Below the pieces are notes generated by a model that did not search any database, was not told the DNA's origin, and was given only the letters and a program-made list of their open reading frames with translations. This document shows positions 44,400 through 52,723 of a DNA stretch of 64,000 nt, one piece after another. The DNA is from Desulfonatronum thioautotrophicum (GTDB lineage: Bacteria > Desulfobacterota > Desulfovibrionia > Desulfovibrionales > Desulfonatronaceae), in contig NZ_KN882169.1 of the NCBI RefSeq assembly GCF_000934745.1, forward strand, positions 155,110 to 219,109. The letters are read 5' to 3'. Every line of letters begins with the position of its first letter. Positions within the stretch are counted from its first letter, which is position 1. Position numbers and translations under genes: made by a program.

Positions 44400-44485
44400 A
44401 AGCATGACCTGGATTCCCGCATTCGCGAGAATGACATGTTTTTCAATACCTTCTCCGAGTCACTCATACCCGCGAAGGCGGGTAT
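44400..44485. repeat. Inverted repeat pair with GGATTCCCGC / GCGGGTATCC ends
   Basis: CTGGATTCCCGCATTCGCGA and, inverted about 40 bases on, ACCCGCGAAGGCGGGTATCC bracket a short spacer. The right arm is itself a hairpin (ATACCCGC-GAAG-GCGGGTAT) followed by CCGTTTTTT. Elements with this sequence are scattered in many proteobacterial genomes. Confidence 0.65.
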
Positions 44486-44520
44486 CCAGTCCGTTTTTTC
44501 TCGGATGAGGTGAGTAGTTC

Positions 44521-44550
44521 AAAAAAACAATTGCTGCGATGCAGCAATTG
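44521..44550 (-). terminator. Intrinsic terminator of the Tim44-like gene
   Basis: On the minus strand a perfect 9-base stem CAATTGCTG-CATCG-CAGCAATTG is followed by seven T. It is about 125 bases downstream of the stop at 44676. Confidence 0.8.
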
Positions 44551-44675
44551 GGAGTTTTCCAAAGGACTGTTAGCCAAGGTTCATTTTGGGTGTGCAAAAA
44601 CTTGGGAGCAGATCCGGCGCTGGATCAGAAAGTCCGCAACCTGCTCCCGAAAGAACAAATCGTTTTGGAATGGGA

Positions 44676-45674
44676 TCAGGCGACCTGCTGGATGCCTTCC
44701 AGCAACCAGATGCCGCTTCCGTCGGCCGGTCTGGAGAAGTGCCAGATTTCCTGAATCTGCGCCGGCTGGTTTTCGCCGGCATCCTCACGGAGCAAAACGT
44801 CGAAAAGCACGCTGCACACGGTGTCGGAACCCTCCTGCCGGACTTCCAGCAGGGACGCTTCGACATTCAAGAGCTCAGTTTGGCCCATCATCGGGGCTGA
44901 ACCTTGCTGGCGCTTGATTTCCGCAAAAACTTCGCGGGTCGTAAAGTTTCGGATATCCTCCAGATCCCGGTTGTTCCAGGACTGCTGCATCCGGCTGTAA
45001 GCAGCCTTGGCGCCGGAGAGAAATTCATCCACGTCAAAACCCTCGGGAACGGTGATCCCGGAGGAGGACGTGCCGGAAGGCTCGGTGTTCAATGCGTCCC
45101 AGGCGTTTTTTCCTGTAGAAGCAGTGGAGGATGCACTGGAAGAGGCCGATGGTGCATTGCGGTGCAGGATCAGTTCCGGCCGTTCCCCGGCGTTCCCCTC
45201 AGAGGGCCCCTGAGCCGCCACCAGGCCGGCAGGCTGGGCAGCCATGCGACGGGAGCGGATAAAGCGGTAAATCAGATAGAGAATCAAGCCAATGACCAGG
45301 ATGTCAATGAAATTGACTCCGGAAAAAGCCCCCAGGCCGCCGAAGAGCAAAGAGCCGATCAGCCCGCCAAGAAGCATGCCCCCCAACATTCCACCCAACA
45401 TCCCGCCAATCCCCCCGCGCGCTGGAGCCTGCTGCGCGGACTGCTGGCCCTGCTGTTGACTCTGTTGGCCGGTCTGCTGCTGCGATTGTTGCTGCTGTTG
45501 GGTTTGGCGCTGCGTCGGTTGCGCGGGTTGTTGCGCTGGACGCTGGTAGCTGGGCCGTGAACCAAAGGATCGGCTTCCGCCCATTCTCTGAGCTTCGGCG
45601 ATTTCCGTGAGAATAAATCCACCAATGGCGAACATACAAACAAGACAACCAAGAAAAACCGTCAATCGTGACAC
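44676..45674 (-). CDS. Tim44-like domain membrane protein
   Basis: 332 residues from a GTG at 45674 with GGGAGGT 5 bases upstream; the longer frame to 45902 runs through intergenic repeats. It has a signal/anchor (TVFLGCLVCMFAIGGFIL), a glutamine-rich stretch of about 60 residues, a glycine-rich hydrophobic pair (GGMLLGGLIGSLLFGGLGAF; FIDILVIGLILYLIYRFI), and a C-terminal Tim44-like domain (FLSGAKAAYSRMQQSWNNRD...FTTREVFAEIKRQ...IWHFSRPADGSGIWLLEGIQ). Function of bacterial members is not established. Confidence 0.85.
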   Translation of the reverse strand: MSRLTVFLGCLVCMFAIGGFILTEIAEAQRMGGSRSFGSRPSYQRPAQQPAQPTQRQTQQQQQSQQQTGQQSQQQGQQSAQQAPARGGIGGMLGGMLGGMLLGGLIGSLLFGGLGAFSGVNFIDILVIGLILYLIYRFIRSRRMAAQPAGLVAAQGPSEGNAGERPELILHRNAPSASSSASSTASTGKNAWDALNTEPSGTSSSGITVPEGFDVDEFLSGAKAAYSRMQQSWNNRDLEDIRNFTTREVFAEIKRQQGSAPMMGQTELLNVEASLLEVRQEGSDTVCSVLFDVLLREDAGENQPAQIQEIWHFSRPADGSGIWLLEGIQQVA

Positions 45675-46250
45675 GTCGCACCTCCCGAAAAATTTTCGGA
45701 ACTGTAATGAACAGGGCGATGGTGTCAAGTTTTGAACGTGGTGCTGGACACGCTCGCAGCAGGTTCTGGTGTAGAGATTGCGTAGTAACACATGGCAACT
45801 CTTTTCATGGTAGGGCAGGCATCCTGCCTGTCCAAGCCTGTCCAGTGCTACAGCCATCTTTTGGCCGGTGGAAATCCACATAAATACTGGGCAGACAGGC
45901 AAGATGCCTGTCCTGCCATTTTATGCTCTTCGCGGACGAGCGGCGTCGTCTTTGAGCTTTGCGGAGAGTTGCGGTAAGCTGAATGAAGTTTTTAAATGGT
46001 GTGGATCATGGCCAATTTGTTCTTTGATGAAAAATAATAATTTCATTATATTATGTTGCAGCGTATCCAAGGGGATACCTTCGGTGGGACTTGCAACCGA
46101 TCGAAATCGGAGAATTGTCGAATACCGATTTCGATAGCGATTTCGATGGCGATTCAGAACGTCCTGAGGCTCGAGAAAGAATCTGTCGCCTTGGTGCTGA
46201 ATTGGGTAGGCCTTTGAAAACTTTCAACTCTCATTTTAGAGGACAGAAAT
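45675..46250. other. Intergenic stretch with repeats upstream of the CoA-disulfide reductase
   Basis: 576 bases without a gene. It includes an inverted pair of GGCAGG/CCTGTCC units (45810-45930), an AT-rich patch (46020-46065) and a run of the GATTTCGAT repeat (46095-46150). Confidence 0.6.
45810..45930. repeat. Inverted pair of GCAGGCATCCTGCC units
   Basis: GGGCAGGCATCCTGCCTGTC on the left and GACAGGCAAGATGCCTGTCC on the right, about 65 bases apart. Confidence 0.6.
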
Positions 46251-47960
46251 ATGGACGTGGTGATTATCGGCGGGGTGGCTTTGGGGCCCAAGGCGGCATG
46301 TCGCTTGAAACGGCTGATGCCGGACGCCCAGGTGACCATCCTTGACCAGGGAGCCAGGGTTTCCTACGGCGGATGCGGTATTCCGTACTATGTTTCCGGG
46401 GACGTCGCAGACGTCAAGGAACTGCAGGCCACCAGCTTCCATATGCAACGCGATCCAAAATTTTTTCGCGAGGCCAAGGGCGTGGATGTTTTGACCCGCA
46501 AACGGGCCGAGCGCATTGATCGGCAGGCCAAGGTCGTCCATGCCCGGGATTTGGATTCCGGGGAGAGTTTTGCTGTGTCCTACGACAAACTGGTCCTGGC
46601 CATGGGCAGCCGCCCGCGCAAACCGGATTTCCCCGGTGTGGACCTGCAGGGAGTGTTCGCCGTGTCCAACCTGGAGGAGGCCGAAGGCATCCGCTCCCGG
46701 ATTGAGGCGGGCAAGGTGGGCAAGGCCGTGGTGGTCGGAGCCGGGTTCATCGGTCTGGAAATCGCCGAAGCGCTGGCGGACATGTGGGGCGTGGAGACCA
46801 CGGTGGTGGATATCGCGGATCAGATTCTGCCCGGCTTCGTCAGCCGGGAACTGGCCCAAATGGCACAGCACCACATGCAGGAGCAGGGAGTGCGTTTCCG
46901 GTTGTCGGCCACGGTCAAGGGGTTTGCCGGAGATGCGGCCGTTGAGCGGGTGCTGCTGGACGGCGAGGAACTGGACGCGGACCTGGTGATCCTTTCCGTG
47001 GGCGTGATTCCCAATTCCGAGTTGGCCCGGGACGCCGGGCTGGAGGTGTCGCTCCGGGGCGGCATTGTCGTGGATACGCACCTGCGAACCTCGGACCCGG
47101 ACATTTACGCCGGGGGTAACTGCGTCCAGGTGACCAATCTGGTCACTGGCCAGCCGGGTTATTATCCCTTGGGCTCGTTGGCCAACCGCCAGGGCCGGGT
47201 GATCGGCACCAACCTGGCCGGCGGGAACGCCGAATTTTCCGGAGCCGTGGGCAGTTTCGCGGTCAAGCTTTTCGGTATTTCCGTGTCTGGAGCCGGTCTG
47301 TGTCCGGAAGCAGCCCGCCAAGCCGGGCTGGACGCCGTCCACTCCCACGTGGTCCAGTCGGACCGGGCCCACTTTTTCCCGGAAAACGAGCTGATGCACC
47401 TGGAAATGGTGGTGGAGCAGAGCGTCCCACGGCGCGGCCGGGTCCTGGGCGTGCAGGGGCTTTGCGCCAAAGGGGATGGCCTGGTGGGCCGGGTCGGGGC
47501 CGTGGCCGCGGTCCTGGGTGACCACCCGCATGTGTCGGTAATCGGCAACCTGGAGTATCCCTATTCGCCGCCATTTTCATCAGCCATGGACATCGTCAAC
47601 ACCGCGGCCAACGCCGCGGAGAACATCCTGGAAGGCCGTTGCACGGCTATGACCGTTTCCGAATTTGAGCGACTTTGGAACGACCCCCATCGCGACTTCC
47701 GGGTCCTGGACTGCCGTGGGACCGCCAATGCCCAGCCGTTCCTGGAAAAGCACCCGGACGTCTGGATGAATATTCCCCAGGACGAGCTGGGGGCCAGGCT
47801 GGAGGAGGTGCCCCGGGACAAGCCCCTGGTCCTGGTCTGCAACGCCGGAGGCCGCTCCTATGAAGCCCAGATCACCCTGAAGGAGGCCGGGATCGAGGAC
47901 GCCCTGAATCTGCAAGGGGGAGTGGCGGCGATACGCAGGAGTGGGATGGATGAGGTGTAG
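46251..47960 (+). CDS. CoA-disulfide reductase/NADH oxidase with rhodanese domain
   Basis: 569 residues. FAD-binding GGVALGPKAA is followed by the single redox Cys42 in SYGGCGIPYYVSG, NAD-binding VVVGAGFIGLEIAEAL, and the dimerisation domain. A C-terminal rhodanese domain has its active Cys near residue 529 (VCNAGGRS). Such CoADR-rhodanese fusions reduce CoA disulfides or persulfides and act in sulfur metabolism. Oddities: the usual AGGDC motif that contacts FAD reads AGGNC, and GGVAAGP reads GGVALGP. Monocistronic; GAGGACAGAAAT precedes the ATG. Confidence 0.88.
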   Translation: MDVVIIGGVALGPKAACRLKRLMPDAQVTILDQGARVSYGGCGIPYYVSGDVADVKELQATSFHMQRDPKFFREAKGVDVLTRKRAERIDRQAKVVHARDLDSGESFAVSYDKLVLAMGSRPRKPDFPGVDLQGVFAVSNLEEAEGIRSRIEAGKVGKAVVVGAGFIGLEIAEALADMWGVETTVVDIADQILPGFVSRELAQMAQHHMQEQGVRFRLSATVKGFAGDAAVERVLLDGEELDADLVILSVGVIPNSELARDAGLEVSLRGGIVVDTHLRTSDPDIYAGGNCVQVTNLVTGQPGYYPLGSLANRQGRVIGTNLAGGNAEFSGAVGSFAVKLFGISVSGAGLCPEAARQAGLDAVHSHVVQSDRAHFFPENELMHLEMVVEQSVPRRGRVLGVQGLCAKGDGLVGRVGAVAAVLGDHPHVSVIGNLEYPYSPPFSSAMDIVNTAANAAENILEGRCTAMTVSEFERLWNDPHRDFRVLDCRGTANAQPFLEKHPDVWMNIPQDELGARLEEVPRDKPLVLVCNAGGRSYEAQITLKEAGIEDALNLQGGVAAIRRSGMDEV

Positions 47961-48010
47961 GAGGCCGGTGAAATGCCGCGCGGATATGATAATGGGTTAA
48001 GGAGGAGCAA

Positions 48011-48403
48011 ATGGCCAATCAGCAGGTCAAGGGCATTGAAACATCCTATCCGCTCCTTGCTCCAGTTGCGGAGGTTGTCGAGGCCTTTGGTAAAATTAAG
48101 GCATCCCTTGAAGCCCAGGGTGTGCTGCTTTCGGATCTGGGCTTGATCATCGCCGCCACGGCTTTGTCCCGCAACCTGACCGCCGTTGATGCCCAGATAA
48201 AAAACGAACAGGACAATCCCACGATTGGTTTGCTGCTCTGCAAGAGCAAAAACAAGGTGGTGGCGGAATACGCCCTGCGCGACAACGCACAGCCGCTGGG
48301 CATCGCGGAATACAAGCTGTTGGAGACCTTGCCGGAGCCTTTGCACAGCAGCTTGCCGACAATCGAACAAATCGAGCAGGAGTTAGAAGGAAGGGAGATA
48401 TGA
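48011..48403 (+). CDS. Chimeric small ORF: PIN-toxin tail joined to DUF1016 tail
   Basis: 130 residues with an excellent ribosome site (AAGGAGGAGCAA-ATG). Residues about 15-55 match the end of VapC-type PIN toxins (VVEAFGKIKASLEAQGVLLS-DLGLIIAATAL). From about residue 58 the sequence switches to the C-terminus of DUF1016/YhcG nucleases (NPTIGLLLCKSKNKVVAEYA-LRDN, SSLPTIEQIEQELEG). Both donors are incomplete: the PIN domain lacks its first Asp and the DUF1016 part lacks the PD-(D/E)XK core. It probably arose by deletion between two neighbouring genes. Whether it does anything is unknown. Confidence 0.65.
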   Translation: MANQQVKGIETSYPLLAPVAEVVEAFGKIKASLEAQGVLLSDLGLIIAATALSRNLTAVDAQIKNEQDNPTIGLLLCKSKNKVVAEYALRDNAQPLGIAEYKLLETLPEPLHSSLPTIEQIEQELEGREI

Positions 48404-48578
48404 GGCTGATCTGCGAAGACAAGGAAAAAAGGCTCTTCGACGTTGGATGTGGATTTTGCGTAACAGTCTGGCACATCGCGCTTTCTTACAAGCCCTCAAC
48501 GCCGCGCCTCAGCAGACCCGGATGGCGCGTCCGCACGCCATTCGGGGTATGCTGAAGGCGGTTTGTTCGGTTCCCGTT

Positions 48579-48899
48579 CTATTGAGGCAAGCGTCCGCGC
48601 CACTTCTCTGGATCATGTGAGCAGTGGAAGACGGAGTAGACGATACACTGATTTTCAGAATCGTCGAACTCGAAGAAGATCGTGAAAGGAAAGCGGCGGA
48701 CCAGCGTCCGACGATAGGTCTCATGTACCTTTGGATGTACCTTTGGATAGATCAACGGCGAACGCTGAATCGACAGAAGCGCCGCCTCGACACAGCGCAG
48801 AAACTCCATTCCGAGGCCAAGGCACTGATCTTCATACCAAAGGTATGCATCCGCCACATCCGCCTTGGCCTCAGGAACAAGTATCGGCGGCGACATCAT
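48579..48899 (-). CDS. RelE/ParE-family toxin
   Basis: 106 residues from the ATG at 48899, which overlaps the antitoxin stop (ATGA). It shows family blocks EAKADVADAYLWYEDQ, LGMEFLRCVEAALLSI and YRRTLVRRFPFTIFFEFDD, with the closing VFHCSHDPEKWRGR typical of the group found with TIGR02574-like antitoxins. It inhibits either translation or gyrase; the sequence does not decide. KVHPKVHE contains a small in-frame duplication (YPKVHPKVHETY). Confidence 0.85.
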   Translation of the reverse strand: MMSPPILVPEAKADVADAYLWYEDQCLGLGMEFLRCVEAALLSIQRSPLIYPKVHPKVHETYRRTLVRRFPFTIFFEFDDSENQCIVYSVFHCSHDPEKWRGRLPQ

Positions 48900-49114
48900 C
48901 GGGACTGGAGTATGTCCTGCTTGACTTGGTCCCACGTCCGTCCTGAATCGGGATTTCGCAGGTAGTTCTGCTTCCGACGCTCCAACTCATCCTTCTGCCA
49001 CCGTGGGATTGGTATGTCCGCATTGCTGCGTGCTATGCTGTCCCACAGATCCTCAACGAGTTGTATTCGCTCGGAAACCGGCAACGTCTCAAGCTCTTGA
49101 ATTGCTGTAGTCAT
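48896..49114 (-). CDS. Addiction-module antitoxin (TIGR02574-like)
   Basis: 72 residues: TAIQELETLPVSERIQLVED-LWDSIARS, then a linker and the basic tail QKDELERRKQNYLRNPDSGR-TWDQVKQDI. These short antitoxins are recognised by the LPxxERLxLxExLWDSI pattern. It lies upstream of and overlaps the ParE-like toxin gene. A stretch of 61 bases spanning this junction is repeated at 49766-49826. Confidence 0.87.
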   Translation of the reverse strand: MTTAIQELETLPVSERIQLVEDLWDSIARSNADIPIPRWQKDELERRKQNYLRNPDSGRTWDQVKQDILQSR

Positions 49115-49351
49115 GCCAGAATAGTACCTCCCGCCCCGTCTTGAGGCAATCTTGTTATGTCGTGCCGACGTTGGCGTAAGACTCGCGGCTCAGCCGCGGC
49201 GCGTCACCGATCTAAACGCCAGCACGCCCGCGCCGTGGGCTGCAGCCGCTATTGGTAAGCTCAGGACAAAGTCTTTAAACTGGCTTTTCCCGTTGTTCAG
49301 TACGATTTATTCAACCGTAAAATGTACTGACATGGCTAAAATTTTGAGGAT

Positions 49352-49645
49352 TTATACAAGGGACGAAGGAGCGGCACCTTTTGTTGTCCGAGTGCAGTTG
49401 CTTTGTTGTGCAGCAGGGTCCATCCTTCGGCAATGCTCTCCGATGAGTGTCTTCAGGCAGTGCTGACAAATGTCGCATTCCACCCGCGTCCCGTCACCAA
49501 AAACAGACTCATAGCCACCAGTGAACTGAACGTGGTGGAACTCCTCCGCTTCGAGATCATCATGGGCGAATTCACGTTTGCACACGTCGCATACCACCGC
49601 TTCGCGTTCCACAACCATCTTCCGGATCCGTCTGTACTTGATCAT
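49352..49645 (-). CDS. Small cysteine-rich protein with two Cys-x2-Cys pairs
   Basis: 97 residues from the ATG at 49645 (GAGA 5 bases upstream); the frame is open to 49777 but the extension has no support. VVCDVCKREFA, EFHHVQFTGGYESVFGDGTR and ECDICQHCLKTLIG look like a small zinc-ribbon-type domain. Similar short proteins are scattered in bacteria and have no known function. The C-terminal 15 residues are low in conservation. Neighbours are decayed toxin-antitoxin genes on both sides. Confidence 0.6.
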   Translation of the reverse strand: MIKYRRIRKMVVEREAVVCDVCKREFAHDDLEAEEFHHVQFTGGYESVFGDGTRVECDICQHCLKTLIGEHCRRMDPAAQQSNCTRTTKGAAPSSLV

Positions 49646-49765
49646 CGTTATCTCGACACAACGCTTCACATCACCGGCAGCAAAAAGCAGAGCGAAGCTG
49701 CGCTTCTTGCTGTCCGAGGGCATGTGATTGTTATACGAACTTTCACTGCTTGAGATATTCAGCCA

Positions 49766-49860
49766 CCTCAGGAACAAGTATCGGCGGCGACATCATCGGG
49801 ACTGGAGTATTTCCTGCTTGACTTGGCCCAATCGGAAGTATCAGCGAAAACCTTATTCAT
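49766..49860 (-). pseudogene. VapC start fused to a duplicated ParE-module fragment
   Basis: The minus strand starts MNKVFADTS, the first nine residues of a PIN toxin, overlapping the end of the vapB relic. The coding sequence is then replaced by a 61-base copy of 48869-48930 (the toxin-antitoxin junction of the neighbouring ParE module, one mismatch). No functional product. Confidence 0.7.
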
Positions 49861-50104
49861 GGGCAATCCTCAATTCATGTCCGATATAAAAGTCATGATT
49901 TGAGCTAATATCATCGATATCAGAAGAAAAAGCCCCTGCCAATTTTAATAAAGGTTCATCCAACTCATCTTTTACTACATCTCCCATCCATCCATCCATC
50001 CATTCAATCAATAACTGTTAGAGATTTTTTCCACATTTATCAGCATTTTTCAGTAAATGTCGATAAATTTGATCTGGAATTTCTAACGTTAATAAGGTTG
50101 ACAT
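49853..50104 (-). pseudogene. VapB-like antitoxin interrupted by a stop codon
   Basis: Translation from the ATG at 50104 gives MSTLLTLEIPDQIYRHLLKN-ADKCGKNL, a TAA, then LLIEWMDGWMGDVVKDELDE and more, ending at a TAA that overlaps the vapC start region. The read-through product has the size and layout of a small PIN-partner antitoxin. A tandem GGAT repeat (5 units, 49988-50007) lies inside and could slip. Confidence 0.6.
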
Positions 50105-50156
50105 TTCAGCCTCGTATTAACAATGTAAGATTGGCCATTTGTTTAAGGGTAAGCCT

Positions 50157-51821
50157 TTAGACATGGTGGACTCTGACAATCGCGGTATATTGGCCGCAAG
50201 ATACCATTAAATCTTCTATCGGTTTAAGCGGATTGTCCGCGTATTTCCAGCGTTGAGTACTCTTGCTGCCTTGGTTCCACAGCACCCCGGAAGGCCATGC
50301 ATCCGGGACGGGTCTATTAAAGAACACGGCGGCCCCGAAAGCGGGACAGCCCCACTGCTTCGACGCACCAGCAAGACCGTGTTTGGCGAAGTAGACATCG
50401 CCAGATCCGCCTTCGCCTTTGGGGTAAAAGCCATGTATGAGGTCGAGTATGAAATCAACACCCGGATTGTCCAGCCTACGGTGACGGATGCCGAAGCCAT
50501 CATAACATACGGCCAGGAATGCGCGCTTGCTCCCGACGTCGATTATGCGTGAATAACCGTCTTCTTCTCCGAATGGGTCCGATGCGGCCTCAATTTTGTC
50601 CGCTTCTCCCTGTGTGGGGTGGAACTTCCTCGCAAGCCCGATCAGCCCCTTGGAATTCACAGCCGCCGCCAATTGGTCTTTTGAGTCTCGCCCGTCCACG
50701 CCAAAGCACACGATGGGTTTCTTCCGAGAGTCGCTCATCAACTCGCCTATTCTCGCAACCAGTATCGGCAGTTGTGTAGACGGCCTTTGCCTTGTTCTGA
50801 AGTATCCGGCTGGGAACAAGAGGAGGTCTGAAGACGTTCCAGCGCGTTGAAGAACGTGTTGCATGAGCTCAATCCGACTATCAACCGTGCGATCCCCAGG
50901 GCAACTGACAAGCACAGTTGCCACGGATACGGTTGAACGAGATGCTCTCATGGGAAGAGCCGGTGAGAACATCCTCTTGAATGCTGAAACGTCGGCAGGG
51001 TTGCGAGCATCAAGAGAACACCATGGAAAGTCTCCCATGTAGATTCTGATTGTGGGAGACATTCCCTTTGTGAGTGGAAGGAAATCGCGGAGACAATCGT
51101 ACCAGGCACGCTGTTCGTCGCGAAATTCCGGATCATTGTCCTTGGCATCAATCGAACGGCAGCGTTCGCGCCATTCCTGAAGATCGAATCCCAATGGCAG
51201 ATCCTGAGGATAGCACGTGAGGGCCACGTCTCGGGCTGCCGTGAAATGCTGAGACTCGTCAAACTCAACCACAGCCTCTATGCTCGGGATGTAGAGGTCG
51301 CACCGATGGAGCTGCTTCAGCCTGACGAAGTCTCTGTGGTCTCTATGCGCCTGCAATGCGCGGAATACCCGGACCAAGTCGGAGCTGCGAGGGTGGGAAA
51401 CGTAGTCTTCAATCCGCGCAGGTACTGGAATCTTGTGGTCAACCTTCACGCTGCCGTACAGGGCGCGGAACATCTCGATCAGAGTATTCTTGCATTCGCT
51501 GCAACGCCCATCGTGCCTTCGTGCCTCAACCCGTCTGCTTGTCGGTTCTACGTCGCGAGGTTTGTCTGTGACGCCCTGTATGGAGAACCCAAGACGAACG
51601 AGGAACTCGTTGACTTCCTTGCCTCCGCTGAAATCAGACGGAGGTAGTTCACTGCCATTGGCGAATCTATTGGCCACAGAGATCAGAAACTTCGGTGGGT
51701 AGAGGCGGGTGCCGTACTGTAGATTGTATCTGGTCGAACCTCTTCCAGGAGGCACGCCGTCACGATCAACAACGGCAATAGCCTTGAGAACGTGCTCCTT
51801 CGTGATATTGTCCGGTATCAT
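50157..51821 (-). CDS. Multi-domain protein: ScoMcrA-like head, nuclease-like core, nitrilase-like C-terminus
   Basis: 554 residues; the ATG at 51821 has GGAG 5 bases upstream. Residues 5-80 (ITKEHVLKAIAVVDRDGVPP, YPPKFLISVANRFANG) resemble the N-terminal head domain of the ScoMcrA restriction enzyme. Residues about 105-250 carry a CSEC pair, CDLYIPSIEAVVEFDESQHF and a following helical region, reminiscent of a PD-(D/E)XK nuclease with Asp175, Glu187 and Gln191. Residues 298-515 look like a carbon-nitrogen hydrolase: RKFHP (Lys399) and FLAVCYDGFG (Cys439) match catalytic positions, but the Glu position reads LLLFPAGYF (Ala338). It stands alone in a defence region. The domain calls are inference from motifs; no described system of this make-up is known to me. 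Confidence 0.6.
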   Translation of the reverse strand: MIPDNITKEHVLKAIAVVDRDGVPPGRGSTRYNLQYGTRLYPPKFLISVANRFANGSELPPSDFSGGKEVNEFLVRLGFSIQGVTDKPRDVEPTSRRVEARRHDGRCSECKNTLIEMFRALYGSVKVDHKIPVPARIEDYVSHPRSSDLVRVFRALQAHRDHRDFVRLKQLHRCDLYIPSIEAVVEFDESQHFTAARDVALTCYPQDLPLGFDLQEWRERCRSIDAKDNDPEFRDEQRAWYDCLRDFLPLTKGMSPTIRIYMGDFPWCSLDARNPADVSAFKRMFSPALPMRASRSTVSVATVLVSCPGDRTVDSRIELMQHVLQRAGTSSDLLLFPAGYFRTRQRPSTQLPILVARIGELMSDSRKKPIVCFGVDGRDSKDQLAAAVNSKGLIGLARKFHPTQGEADKIEAASDPFGEEDGYSRIIDVGSKRAFLAVCYDGFGIRHRRLDNPGVDFILDLIHGFYPKGEGGSGDVYFAKHGLAGASKQWGCPAFGAAVFFNRPVPDAWPSGVLWNQGSKSTQRWKYADNPLKPIEDLMVSCGQYTAIVRVHHV

Positions 51822-52170
51822 TTTTTCTCCGCCCAATGGATTCTCTGGCAAAAGCAACTCCCTTTGGGTTTGCTTCTCTTTTTTTCAATTCCAGGGTAGT
51901 TCATTCAGTCTCTGGCCGGCCACCCTGGGCTGGTGGACGATGCCCCTTTGGGGCATAAACCGATGGCGGCATCATCCCGGCGGACCTGTCTGCCAGACGA
52001 CAGGTCACCTGTTTGCAACGCATAAAGAGCCTTGATCAAAAGCCTGTTGTGGAAACCTTTAAGCGACATTTGGCCTGGAAGCAATCGACCTTGATCCTGA
52101 TCGTTTCGCCATTCGTCGAGAGGCGTCACGCTGGTATTGTCTGGAAGCCGAAAGAGCATGTCAGAGGAGA
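51822..52170. other. Intergenic stretch with no recognisable gene
   Basis: About 350 bases between the head/nitrilase gene and the DUF1016 fragment. Short inverted repeats (CTGGCCGGCCA; GCCCCTTTGGGGC; GTCTGCCAGACGACAG) are visible. A weak minus-strand frame (51905-52159) has no family features. Confidence 0.5.
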
Positions 52171-52719
52171 ATGGGTTATCGCCGGAGAAAACAGAACCCG
52201 GCGATAACGGGCTTTTCTCCGCGTAATTTCAAGTATATGCGCGCCTTTGCCGATACATGGCCCGAGGCTGAATTTGTGCAGGAGGTGCTTGCACAATTGC
52301 CTTGGTATCATCACCTCGCCCTGCTCGATAAGCTGAAAACCCCGAATGAACGTCGCTGGTACGCGCAACATGCGATCAATCACAACTGGTCGCGCAATGT
52401 GCTGATGATGCAGATCGAGACCAGCCTTCTGGTACGCCAGGGCAAGGCGCAGACCAACTTCGACCAGCGCCTGCCCAAACCGCAATCCGATCTGGCCCGA
52501 GAGTCGTTGAAAGACCCGTATCGATTCGACTTTCTCGGACTGACCGACGAGGCCCAGGAGCGGGCCATTGAATCGACTTTGGTGCAACATGTCACGCAAT
52601 TTCTGCTGGAATTGGGTGCGGGTTTCGCCTTTGTCGGCCGTCAGGTGTTGATTGATGTCGGCGCGATGACGACGTCTTTTTTCTCTAACAGGAATATTAA
52701 GCACCTCTCAGAGGCTTAA
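52171..52719 (+). pseudogene. Central fragment of a DUF1016/YhcG-type nuclease gene
   Basis: Residues from about GFSPRNFKYMRAFADTWPEA to LLELGAGFAFVGRQV match the central part of DUF1016 (YhcG) proteins, including the RWYAQHAINHNWSRNVLMMQ-IE block. The N-terminal DUF1016_N part is missing. After FVGRQV, where family members continue into the PD-(D/E)XK core, the frame runs into unrelated residues and stops. A relic. Confidence 0.75.
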
Positions 52720-52723
52720 CACA

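Larger units (their letters stand above)
44073..44675. other. Intergenic stretch with two hairpins
   Basis: 603 bases without a gene. It holds a widespread type of inverted repeat at 44400-44485 and the terminator at 44521-44550. Confidence 0.6.
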
